NCBI GenBank assembly: GCA_046758005.1
Contig: JBHHZJ010000040.1
Coordinates: 1 to 29,248 of the forward strand
DNA length: 29,248 nucleotides
Direction of reading: 5' to 3'
From: JBHHZJ01 sp046758005
GTDB taxonomy: Bacteria; Pseudomonadota; Alphaproteobacteria; Kiloniellales; J153
Made by a program: the position numbers and the translations under genes. Every line of letters begins with the position of its first letter. Positions within the stretch are counted from its first letter, which is position 1. Below the pieces are notes generated by a model. That model did no database searches. It was given only the letters and a program-made list of their open reading frames with translations, and had not been told where the DNA came from. Positions 22,431 to 29,248 of the stretch are shown here, piece after piece.

Positions 22431-23582
22431 ATGACCATCACCTTGTCCTGGCGACACATGCACGGCAGACGGCTCATCGGCGGCCTTGCCGCCCTGTTGC
22501 TGCTGGCCGGTCTGGCTTGGCCGCATCCCGGCCAGGCCCAGTCGCGCATCAAGGACATCGCCGACTTCGAGGGCGTGCGGGACAATCTGCTGGTCGGCTA
22601 CGGCCTCGTCGTCGGCCTCGACGGCACGGGCGACGACCTGGACAGCGCACCTTTTACGCGCGAGAGCCTGATCGGCATGTTGCAGCGCCTCGGGGTCAAC
22701 GCCCGCGACGACGACCTCGACACGGAGAACGTCGCGGCGGTCATGGTGACCGCCAACCTGCCGCCGTTCGCCCGCCAGGGCACCCGGATCGACGTGACGG
22801 TCTCGGCGCTGGGCGATGCCGAGAACCTGCTCGGCGGAACCCTGCTGGTCACGCCGCTGCTCGCCGCCGACGGCGAGGTCTACGCCGTGGGCCAAGGGCC
22901 GGTGGCCATCGCCGGCTTCACCGCCAAGGGCGAGGGCCAGAGCGTCACGAAGGGCGTGCCGACCACCGGGCGCATCCCGAACGGCGCCATCGTCGAGCGC
23001 GAGATCGACTTCGACCTGCGGGAGCTCGACTCGATCAAGCTCAGCCTGCGCAACCCGGACTTCACCACCGCGCGCCGCATGGCCCAGGCGATCAACAAGT
23101 TCGTCGGCGAGTCGGTGGCCCGACCAATCGATTCGGCCACGGTCCAGCTCAACGTGCCGCGCCGCTACGACGGCGATGTCGTCGCGATGCTCACCGACAT
23201 CGAGCAGCTTCCGGTACGCGCCGACCAGATCGCGCGCGTGGTGATCGACGAACGCTCGGGTGTGATCGTGATGGGCGAGAACGTGCGCATCAGCACCGTG
23301 GCGATCGCGCAGGGCAACCTGACGATCCGGATCACCGAAACGCCGCAGGTCAGCCAACCGGCGCCGTTTTCGAGCACCGGCACGACCGAAACCGTGCCGC
23401 GCACCGACATCAACGTGCAGGAGGAGACCAAGCGCAAGCTCGCACTGCTGCCCGCGGGCGTCAGTCTGCAAGAGCTGGTCAACGGACTGAACACGCTCGG
23501 CGTCGGGCCGCGCGATCTGATTACGATCCTGCAGGCGATCAAGGCGGCCGGCGCCTTGCAGGCGCAGATCGAGGTGTTGTGA
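22431..23582 (+). CDS. flgI: Flagellar P-ring protein FlgI
   Basis: 383 residues. After a signal peptide (about 1-36, ending PGQA) the mature protein begins QSRIKDIADFEGVRDNLLVGYGLVVGLDGTGDDL, the classical FlgI start. Further signatures are ATLPPFARQG-like text (ANLPPFARQGTRIDVTVSALGDAENLLGGTLL, in part), TGRIPNGAIVEREI and the ending VSLQELVNGLNTLGVGPRDLITILQAIKAAGALQA. The start is placed downstream of the sigma-54 promoter; GGAG directly abuts this ATG, which is unusually close, and an ATG at 22458 is the alternative. Its stop overlaps flgJ (TGATG). Confidence 0.96.
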   Translation: MTITLSWRHMHGRRLIGGLAALLLLAGLAWPHPGQAQSRIKDIADFEGVRDNLLVGYGLVVGLDGTGDDLDSAPFTRESLIGMLQRLGVNARDDDLDTENVAAVMVTANLPPFARQGTRIDVTVSALGDAENLLGGTLLVTPLLAADGEVYAVGQGPVAIAGFTAKGEGQSVTKGVPTTGRIPNGAIVEREIDFDLRELDSIKLSLRNPDFTTARRMAQAINKFVGESVARPIDSATVQLNVPRRYDGDVVAMLTDIEQLPVRADQIARVVIDERSGVIVMGENVRISTVAIAQGNLTIRITETPQVSQPAPFSSTGTTETVPRTDINVQEETKRKLALLPAGVSLQELVNGLNTLGVGPRDLITILQAIKAAGALQAQIEVL

Positions 23583-23905
23583 TGGACCTGAGCGCGCAGA
23601 TCATCGACCTCTCGCAGGTCGCCCAGAATGCGCGCGACGCGACCGCGGCGCGTGCCGCCGCCGGCCCCGATGCGGTGCGCCGCGCCGCCGTCGAGTTCGA
23701 GGCCGTATTCCTGTCCCAGATGCTGGCACCCATGTTCGAGGGCCTGGAAACCGACGAGCTGTTCGGCGGCGGGCCCGGCGAGGACATCTACCGCTCGATC
23801 CTGGTCGAGGAATACGGCAAGGCCATCGCGCGTTCCGGCGGCGTCGGTATCGCCGACGCCGTGCAACGGGAAATCCTGAGGCTACAGGAGGCCGCTTCGC
23901 AATGA
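23582..23905 (+). CDS. flgJ: Short rod-binding protein FlgJ
   Basis: 107 residues. It matches the N-terminal rod-binding domain of FlgJ (AAVEFEAVFLSQMLAPMFEGL, GGGPGEDIYRSILVEEYGKAIARSGGVGIADAVQREIL), the cap used for rod assembly. The muramidase domain of enterobacterial FlgJ is absent, as is usual in alphaproteobacteria, so another enzyme must open the peptidoglycan. It overlaps flgI by one base and flgN by ATGA. Confidence 0.94.
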   Translation: MDLSAQIIDLSQVAQNARDATAARAAAGPDAVRRAAVEFEAVFLSQMLAPMFEGLETDELFGGGPGEDIYRSILVEEYGKAIARSGGVGIADAVQREILRLQEAASQ

Positions 23906-24339
23906 CCGACCCGAGCCAGATCACCGACCTGTTGAAGATCATCAGCCGCTTGATCGGCGTGCTGGAGCGCGAGATCGAGATGCTGCGGGCGATGAAGCCG
24001 TCCGAGCTTCAGGCGCTGCAGCAGGACAAAATCGTGCTGGCGGCGGCCTATGAGGCGCAGTTCAATGCGCTCAAGGACCGGCCCGAGCTTCTGGAGACCG
24101 CGGCGCCGCGGGTCCGCGCCGAGCTGAAAGCGGCGGTGGACAGGTTCCAGAAGACGCTGAGCGAAAACGAACGCAGCCTGCGCGCGGCCAAGGACGTGAC
24201 CGCGCGCGTGCTCCGAGCGATCGCCGACGAGCTCGGGAGGAAGCAGCGCGAGAACGCCGCGTACGCGCCGGACGGGACCGTCGCCGCGCGCGCCGGGCCC
24301 CGGGAGCCCCTGTCGGTGACCTACGACGAGCGGCTGTAG
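23902..24339 (+). CDS. flgN: FlgN-like export chaperone
   Basis: 145 residues, predicted to be helical. Residues 1-110 form a long helical hairpin (LLKIISRLIGVLEREIEMLRAMKPSELQALQQDKIVLAAAYEAQ) of the FlgN type; FlgN escorts the hook-filament junction proteins FlgK and FlgL, which are encoded immediately downstream. The tail is Ala/Arg-rich and probably flexible. An AGGAGG site inside flgJ precedes the ATG. Identity rests on fold-like pattern plus position. Confidence 0.85.
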   Translation: MTDPSQITDLLKIISRLIGVLEREIEMLRAMKPSELQALQQDKIVLAAAYEAQFNALKDRPELLETAAPRVRAELKAAVDRFQKTLSENERSLRAAKDVTARVLRAIADELGRKQRENAAYAPDGTVAARAGPREPLSVTYDERL

Positions 24340-24360
24340 ACGCGGCGCGGGACCCCCGGC

Positions 24361-26160
24361 ATGTCGCTCTCCGTCGCCCTGCAGAATGCCCTGAGCGGAC
24401 TCCAGGCCAACGAGTCCATCATCCAGGTCATTTCGAACAACGTCACCAACGCGAACACCGAGGGCTATACGCGCAAGGCGGCGGTCCCGGTCTCGCGGAC
24501 GCTCGACGCGCAGGGGCGAGGGGTCGAGATCGGCAATATCGCCCGGGTCGTGGACGAGCGCCTGCTCACCGATCTGCGCCGCAACCTCGCCAGCCTCGGC
24601 GACGCGCGGGCGCAGGACTTCTATTACCGACGCATTCTCGACCAGTTCGGCACGCTGTCCAGCAACAGCTCGCTGACCGCCGGGCTGACCGATCTCGCGA
24701 CCAACCTGCAGAACATGGCGGCCACGCCGGAGAGCACGACGCACCGCGCCGAGGTCGTCACGGCCGCGGTCGCCCTGGCGCAGCAGCTCAACGCCATGAG
24801 CACGCAGGTCCAGACCCTGCGCTTCGACGCGGACAAGGAAATCACCTCCAAGATCGACCTGTTCAACGGCGAGCTGGAAAAGATCGCCGACCTCAACCGC
24901 AAGATCGAGGCGGCGCAGGCCGTCGGCGATCCCACCGCGGAGCTGGAGGACTTCCGGGACCAGGCCATCAACAAGATCTCGGAGCTGATCGACGTCCGCT
25001 ACTTCAAGCGCAAGAGCGGCGAAATCGTCGTCACCCTGCCCGACGGCAAGGTGCTGGCCGACAAGAAGGCGAACCGGCTTAGCCACACGGCGGCCGGCGC
25101 GCTGTCCGCCGACATCAGCTATCCCGGCAAGGGGATCACGGCGATCCTGTCCGGCGGCACCGACGTCACGCTCAGCATCGCCTCCGGCGAGCTCAAGGGC
25201 CTGATCGAGGTTCGCGACACGATCCTGCCCAACCTCCAAGCCGAGCTCGACCTCCTGACGCAGACGTTGCGCGACGAGTTGAACGCCCTGCACAACGCGG
25301 GCACGGGCCGGCCCCCGCCCAACACCCTGACCGGCACCCGCACGTTCGCGGCCCCGAGCACCGACACCATCACGCTGAGCGGCGCGACGCGCATCGCCGC
25401 GGTCGATGCGAACGGCAACTTCGTCGCCCATTTCGACCTGGCGGCCGGCACCTACACGATCCAGCAGATCGAAAGCCAAATCGACACGAACCTGTCCGGC
25501 TTCGCCACCGCCTCGACCAGCCTCGGCGGGCCGCTGTCGATCTCCGCCACGAACTCGGCGAACGGCATCGCCGTCGTCGATCTCGGCGCGCAGACCGTCA
25601 CGCACGTCAACGGCGCGAAGTTTTCCGGGTTCTCCAATTACTTCGGGCTCAACGACCTCTTTGTCACGCCCGGGCGGATTCAGGGCGACCCGAACCCCGG
25701 TCTGGCGGCCCTCATCCAGGTGCGCAGCGACATCGTGAGCGACCCGGCGCGGCTGTCGCGCGGCACGCTCAGCGCCGTCACCACGCCCGCGCCCAAGGCC
25801 GGCGACCCCGCGATCGCGGCGGGCGACGCCTCGATCGCGCAAGCCCTCGCCGACAAGTTCATCGAGAACCTGCAGTTCACGGCCGCCGGCAATCTGGCGA
25901 TCACGACTACGACGCTCGCCGGCTACGCCTCGGACATCCTCTCCACCAACGCGGTCGGCGCGGCGGTGGCCGAGAAGGCCATGTCGTTCCGCGAGGCGCT
26001 GTCGCAGGAGCTGTCCTTCCGCACCCAGGAGGTCAGCGGCGTCAACATCGACGAGGAGCTGCGCAACTTGGTGCTCTACGAGAACGCCTACGGCGCCACC
26101 GCGCGAATCGTCCAGGTGGTCGACGACCTCTTCGAATTGTTGATCAACATCGGGCGTTAG
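24361..26160 (+). CDS. flgK: Hook-filament junction protein FlgK
   Basis: 599 residues. The N-terminal D0 motif (ALSGLQANESIIQVISNNVTNANTEGYTRKA) and the C-terminal D0 helix (GVNIDEELRNLVLYENAYGATARIVQVVDDLFELLINI) are clear. FlgK (HAP1) joins hook and filament. The middle (about residues 310-440) is Thr/Ser/Gly-rich and probably the variable surface domain. The ribosome site is weak, so translation may depend on flgN 21 bases upstream. Confidence 0.96.
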   Translation: MSLSVALQNALSGLQANESIIQVISNNVTNANTEGYTRKAAVPVSRTLDAQGRGVEIGNIARVVDERLLTDLRRNLASLGDARAQDFYYRRILDQFGTLSSNSSLTAGLTDLATNLQNMAATPESTTHRAEVVTAAVALAQQLNAMSTQVQTLRFDADKEITSKIDLFNGELEKIADLNRKIEAAQAVGDPTAELEDFRDQAINKISELIDVRYFKRKSGEIVVTLPDGKVLADKKANRLSHTAAGALSADISYPGKGITAILSGGTDVTLSIASGELKGLIEVRDTILPNLQAELDLLTQTLRDELNALHNAGTGRPPPNTLTGTRTFAAPSTDTITLSGATRIAAVDANGNFVAHFDLAAGTYTIQQIESQIDTNLSGFATASTSLGGPLSISATNSANGIAVVDLGAQTVTHVNGAKFSGFSNYFGLNDLFVTPGRIQGDPNPGLAALIQVRSDIVSDPARLSRGTLSAVTTPAPKAGDPAIAAGDASIAQALADKFIENLQFTAAGNLAITTTTLAGYASDILSTNAVGAAVAEKAMSFREALSQELSFRTQEVSGVNIDEELRNLVLYENAYGATARIVQVVDDLFELLINIGR

Positions 26161-26169
26161 GAGCGAACG

Positions 26170-27789
26170 ATGCCGCGCGTGCCCACCTTCGCGGTCCATC
26201 AGTTGACCCTGGCGCAGACGCTGGAGACCCAGCGGCGGCTGGTCGAAACGCAGATCCAGGTGGCGAGCGGCAAGGTCAGCCGCGACTACGTCGGCGTGGC
26301 GATCGACGCCCGCCGGCTGGTCAACCTCGAAGGCGCGGTCACCCAGGTGGAAGGCTTCGTCGACAACATCAACCTGATCGAGGGCCGCCTGCAGGTCATG
26401 GAGAACAACGTCGCCGGCGCCTTCGACGTGGCCGCGCGCTTCCGCGAACTGCTGGTCAACGCGCTGAACTTCGAGAACGCCTCGGTGCTCACGCTCAACC
26501 AGCGCGCCGAGGACATGATCGTCGAACTGGCCGGCCTGCTCAACGTGAAGCGGGACGACCGGTACCTGTTCGCCGGCGCGCGCACCGACACCGCGCCGAT
26601 CGACGCGTCGATCCTGCTCAATCCCAACGTGCCGCAGGTGGACGCGGCCGAATTCACCGGCCAGGCGACCACTTCGGGCACCGGGATCACGGGCCTCACC
26701 GGCATCGTCAGCGTCAAGGTCGATTCAGGCAACACGGGCGACGCCTTCCAGCTCGAGTACGACAGCACGACGCAAAACCTCAAGATCACCAACCTGGCCG
26801 GCGGCGCCGTCGGGCAACTGAACCTCGGCGCCGCGCCCGCAGCCGGTCAGACCAGCCAGCTCACCTTCGACGTGGGCGGCGAGAAGGTGGTGCTCACCAT
26901 CGACAGTAACTTCAATCCGCTGACATCCATCACGACGGCGACGATCGTCGGCAACGTTGACACGACCGGATTCGGGGTCGGCGCCTTCGGCGCCATCACC
27001 GTGACCAGCACCTCCGGCGACATCAGCAAGATCGACCGCAACGTCATCGAGACCTCGGGCACCGCGGCCAGCGCCACACTGACGCTCAGCTCGACGGACG
27101 GCAATTTCGTGGCGACCGGTGTGGACCTCAGCACCGTCAATCCCGCCCTTCCCGTCCTGCTGACCAACGCCACGACCGGCGCGACGGTCAAGCTGGTGGT
27201 CGACGTAACCACCGGGCTCAACGACGCGGCGGTCGCCAGCAACGACACGGAAATTCGCCTGGGCAACTTCCTGCAGAACGTCGCGGCGACCAACGGCACG
27301 CTCAACCTCACGGAGGCGCGTCCCGGCGACCCGGGTTACGACTCGGCCAACCCGGCCTTCTACAAAGGAGACTCGACCAAGTCCACGGTGCGGATCGACG
27401 TCAACGCAACCATCGAATACGGCATCACCGCCAAGGAGTCCGGCTTCGAGAAGCTGTTCCGCGCGATGTTCACGGTCAAGACCGCCAACGTGCAGGCAGG
27501 CAGCGTCGACCGGACCAGCCTGCAAACGGCGCTCGGCCTGGTGGTCGAGGCGATCGCGGAAATCCCGGACGTCCGCTCGCGCATCGGTTCGGACCGCCTC
27601 ACGCTGGAGCAGACGAAGGCCCGGCACCAGGACTTCGTGCTCTTCACCAAGGAGTCCATCAGCCAGATCGAGGACGTGGACATCGCCGGGGCGGTCACCC
27701 GCATCGGGATCGAGCAGACCCAGCTCGAGGCCTCGTTCATGCTCACTGCCCGGCTCAGCCGGCTCACCCTGGCGAACTTCCTCCGCTAG
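26170..27789 (+). CDS. flgL: Large hook-filament junction protein FlgL
   Basis: 539 residues, much longer than the roughly 300 usual for FlgL (HAP3). The flagellin-like N-terminus (QLTLAQTLETQRRLVETQIQVASGKVSRDYVGV) and C-terminus (IAGAVTRIGIEQTQLEASFMLTARLSRLTLANFLR) are typical. The extra length is a Thr/Ser/Val-rich insertion at about residues 160-420, which looks like additional surface-exposed beta domains. It follows flgK by nine bases with a GGAG site. Confidence 0.93.
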   Translation: MPRVPTFAVHQLTLAQTLETQRRLVETQIQVASGKVSRDYVGVAIDARRLVNLEGAVTQVEGFVDNINLIEGRLQVMENNVAGAFDVAARFRELLVNALNFENASVLTLNQRAEDMIVELAGLLNVKRDDRYLFAGARTDTAPIDASILLNPNVPQVDAAEFTGQATTSGTGITGLTGIVSVKVDSGNTGDAFQLEYDSTTQNLKITNLAGGAVGQLNLGAAPAAGQTSQLTFDVGGEKVVLTIDSNFNPLTSITTATIVGNVDTTGFGVGAFGAITVTSTSGDISKIDRNVIETSGTAASATLTLSSTDGNFVATGVDLSTVNPALPVLLTNATTGATVKLVVDVTTGLNDAAVASNDTEIRLGNFLQNVAATNGTLNLTEARPGDPGYDSANPAFYKGDSTKSTVRIDVNATIEYGITAKESGFEKLFRAMFTVKTANVQAGSVDRTSLQTALGLVVEAIAEIPDVRSRIGSDRLTLEQTKARHQDFVLFTKESISQIEDVDIAGAVTRIGIEQTQLEASFMLTARLSRLTLANFLR

Positions 27790-27851
27790 GCGAACCGGCT
27801 GGACGAGAAGCGTTTGGCCGCGGGACCGTTACGGACAAGGAGTGACAAAGG

Positions 27852-28340
27852 ATGATGCTCGACGAGCAGAAGGCCCGAGCCAGGCGGTGCGCCCCCGCCG
27901 CGATGCCCACCGAGGTCGTCGCGGTGGAGACGCGGTTCGGGATCTACGAGTTCACGCCCGACAACATGATCCACATGCCGCGGGGGCCGCACGGTTTCAC
28001 CGAGTATCGCAACTTCGGCCTGGCCAACCTGCCCAATCCGGCGCCGGAGCATTTCAAGCTGCTGCAATCGCTCGACGACCCGCAGCTCAGCTTCATCGTC
28101 ACTCCGCTGGACGCGCAAGCCGGCATCGTTGCCCCCGACGACCTGCGGGACGGCGCGGCCTCGGTCGGCATGTCCATGGACGAAGCCGTCTTTGTTCTGA
28201 TCGTCACGCTGCGCCCCACCGACAAGGGCACGAGCGCGACGGTGAACCTGCGCGCCCCCATCGTGCTCGACCTGGAACGCCGTGTCGGCCGCCAGGTCGT
28301 GCTCGCGAACAACCGGTACCTGATCCAGCAGCCGCTGTGA
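27852..28340 (+). CDS. fliW: Flagellar assembly factor FliW (CsrA antagonist)
   Basis: 162 residues. Family signatures are ETRFGIYEFTPDNMIHMPRGPHGFTEYRNF and FKLLQSLDDPQLSFIVTPLDA, with the C-terminal NLRAPIVLDLERRVGRQVVLANNRY. In Bacillus and Campylobacter FliW binds flagellin and, when flagellin is exported, sequesters CsrA; here csrA is in the same cluster and flagellin is the next gene. AAGGAG nine bases before the first of two adjacent ATG codons supports this start, giving an N-terminal extension of about 20 residues. It is separated from flgL by 62 bases. Confidence 0.95.
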   Translation: MMLDEQKARARRCAPAAMPTEVVAVETRFGIYEFTPDNMIHMPRGPHGFTEYRNFGLANLPNPAPEHFKLLQSLDDPQLSFIVTPLDAQAGIVAPDDLRDGAASVGMSMDEAVFVLIVTLRPTDKGTSATVNLRAPIVLDLERRVGRQVVLANNRYLIQQPL

Positions 28341-28478
28341 GGCCGCGAGATCGAGAGACCCGCACCCGGTGACGAATTTTTCATAATTTGGAAAGAAAAT
28401 GGCCATGACCGCCCCGACGGCGGACCCGGTTCGTTAGGTCTTGCGAAAGGATAGTTTCTGCCGGGTAAAAGGATCCAT
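28341..28478. other. Intergenic stretch after fliW, no gene seen
   Basis: This part of the fliW-flagellin gap has an AT-rich patch (about 28374-28400) and a small hairpin (CCGCC and GGCGG arms, 28409-28423, loop CCGAC) without a T-run. No reading frame, promoter or terminator could be supported. Confidence 0.4.
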
Positions 28479-28548
28479 CGGCAAGAATTGCCGGGGAGCC
28501 AAAGGCGGAAACGGCAGGTCTTGCCGACAGGCCGGCAAGGAATTCCGG
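28479..28548 (+). promoter_or_regulatory. Three ftr-like enhancer sites upstream of flagellin
   Basis: CGGCAAGAATTGCCG (28479-28493, perfect inverted repeat), CGGCAGGTCTTGCCG (28512-28526) and CGGCAAGGAATTCCGG (28533-28548) lie 33 and about 21 bases apart, close to whole helical turns, and 55-110 bases upstream of the sigma-54 -12 element. They match the sites before flgF and flgI and would suit the FlbD activator. Confidence 0.6.
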
Positions 28549-28582
28549 GTTGGACCGTACATCTTGCCCGGTTCCGGGAAGT

Positions 28583-28598
28583 TGGCACCGGATTTGCT
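28583..28598 (+). promoter_or_regulatory. Sigma-54 promoter for flagellin
   Basis: TGGCAC-CGGAT-TTGCT is a perfect match to the sigma-54 core consensus TGGCAC-N5-TTGC. The predicted transcription start is near 28609, leaving a leader of about 115 bases before the flagellin ATG. Confidence 0.85.
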
Positions 28599-28642
28599 GG
28601 AGGGACTGGTGGAGCGGTGCGTCCGTGGTGCCGCTGGTGTTC

Positions 28643-28677
28643 GGGACAGGAGGTCCCAAAGGAGACAGGACGTCTCC
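28643..28677 (+). promoter_or_regulatory. Twin ACAGGA hairpins in the flagellin leader (putative CsrA sites)
   Basis: GGGAC-AGGAG-GTCCC (28643-28657) and GGAGAC-AGGAC-GTCTCC (28661-28677) are two perfect adjacent hairpins, each presenting GGA in a five-base loop and sharing the core GACAGGA. A third GGA is in the ribosome site AGGAG (28711-28715). This arrangement is typical of high-affinity CsrA targets. Confidence 0.65.
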
Positions 28678-28723
28678 AACGGCATGAGGCCGAAAATTAA
28701 CGATCCAAGTAGGAGATCTCACG

Positions 28724-29248
28724 ATGGCTCTCAACGTCATTTCCAACTTTGCGGCCAACGTCGCGCACCGCAACCTGGTCATCTCGGACGGCCAGGCCAG
28801 CGACTCGTTGGCCAAGCTGTCGTCCGGTCAGCGTGTCGTCTCGGCCAAGGACGACGCCGCCTCGCTGGCCATCGGCTCGCGTCTGAAGGCCGAGGTCGTG
28901 GCCATGCGGACCGCCAGCGTCAACGCCGGTCAGGCGGGCTCGATGCTGCAGATCGCCGACGGCGCTCTGGCCACCACCTCCGACATCCTGGTGCGGATGA
29001 AGGAGCTGGCGGTGCAGTCCTCTTCGGGCCAGTTCTCCTCGGTCGAACGCGGCGTTCTGGACTCGGAGTACCAGGCGCTGCTCGCGGAAATCACGCGTAT
29101 CGCCAACGACACCGAGTTCAACGGCACGCAGCTCATCGCCGGTGGCGCCTCGACGGTGACCAGCCAGTTCGCCAGCGACTTCACGACGGCGGGCAACGGC
29201 TTCACGATCTCGGTCGACCCGGCCAAGGTGGCCGACAACTCGGCGTTC
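28724..29248 (+). CDS. fliC: Flagellin, N-terminal part (cut by window end)
   Basis: 175 codons of an open frame with no stop before the window ends. The N-terminal D0/D1 helices are clear: MALNVISNFAANVAHRNLVIS, SLAKLSSGQRVVSAKDDAASLAIGSRLK, GSMLQIADGALATTSDILVRMKELAVQSSSG and NDTEFNGTQLIAG. AGGAG precedes the ATG by eight bases. Flagellin is the filament subunit; its expression here appears to be set by a sigma-54 promoter and by leader hairpins. The symbol is generic, since alphaproteobacterial flagellins carry various names. Confidence 0.95.
   Translation, partial: MALNVISNFAANVAHRNLVISDGQASDSLAKLSSGQRVVSAKDDAASLAIGSRLKAEVVAMRTASVNAGQAGSMLQIADGALATTSDILVRMKELAVQSSSGQFSSVERGVLDSEYQALLAEITRIANDTEFNGTQLIAGGASTVTSQFASDFTTAGNGFTISVDPAKVADNSAF

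Noticed and set aside
28374..28400. AT-rich patch after fliW as an IHF site or promoter
   Set aside because: No acceptable IHF or -35/-10 match was found; it is listed only as an unexplained stretch.

Overview
The window is a GC-rich stretch holding a nearly continuous flagellar and chemotaxis gene cluster of an alphaproteobacterium, probably of the Rhodospirillales group in the broad sense. This assignment rests on gene order (flgB-flgC-fliE-fliQ-fliR-flhB-cckA), on a CckA kinase, on FliX, on a short FlgJ without a muramidase domain, and on the MotE-like and DUF6468-like proteins beside fliM. No rRNA, tRNA, CRISPR array, transposase or prophage gene was seen.

Layout. Positions 156-6287 (minus strand) carry flgB, flgC, fliE, fliQ, fliR, flhB and the hybrid kinase cckA, ending in two long hairpins at the window edge. 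Divergent from flgB, the plus strand carries csrA and then a small FlhB-like gene, an unknown gene, fliO and fliP (6465-8613). Convergent to these is a minus-strand block, 8654-17466. In transcription order it runs fliL, fliM, a DUF6468-like gene and a motE-like gene, and then, behind its own promoter region, cheY, cheZ, a MotB-like gene lacking the ion-binding Asp, motB, and a 1075-residue periplasmic TPR protein. Positions 17768-21080 (plus) carry flgF, flgG, flgA and flgH. dksA and fliX follow on the minus strand. The plus strand resumes with flgI, flgJ, flgN, flgK, flgL and fliW, and the window ends inside a flagellin gene.

Regulation can be read in three layers. (1) Boxes of the form TTNA-N7-TTAA, close to the CtrA consensus, lie 48-79 bases before flgB, cheY, fliL and fliX, and a fifth variant precedes the FlhB-like operon. 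With cckA in the same cluster this suggests a CckA-CtrA class II tier. (2) Three sigma-54 promoters (before flgF, flgI and flagellin) each have CGGCAAGA-N-TTGCCG palindromes about 55-130 bases upstream, like the ftr enhancers of the FlbD activator. FliX, the known partner of FlbD, is encoded here. (3) The csrA and flagellin leaders contain hairpins that expose an ACAGGA core in the loop, the typical CsrA target. The CsrA antagonist FliW is encoded just upstream of flagellin. The window therefore suggests that a CsrA-FliW-flagellin feedback loop is layered on CtrA and FlbD/FliX control, which I consider its most interesting content.

The second point of interest is the motB-like / motB / TPR block, translationally coupled and without motA, which may encode stator-associated periplasmic parts. 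Promoter, operator and RNA calls are pattern matches made by eye; gene calls rest on recognisable family motifs.
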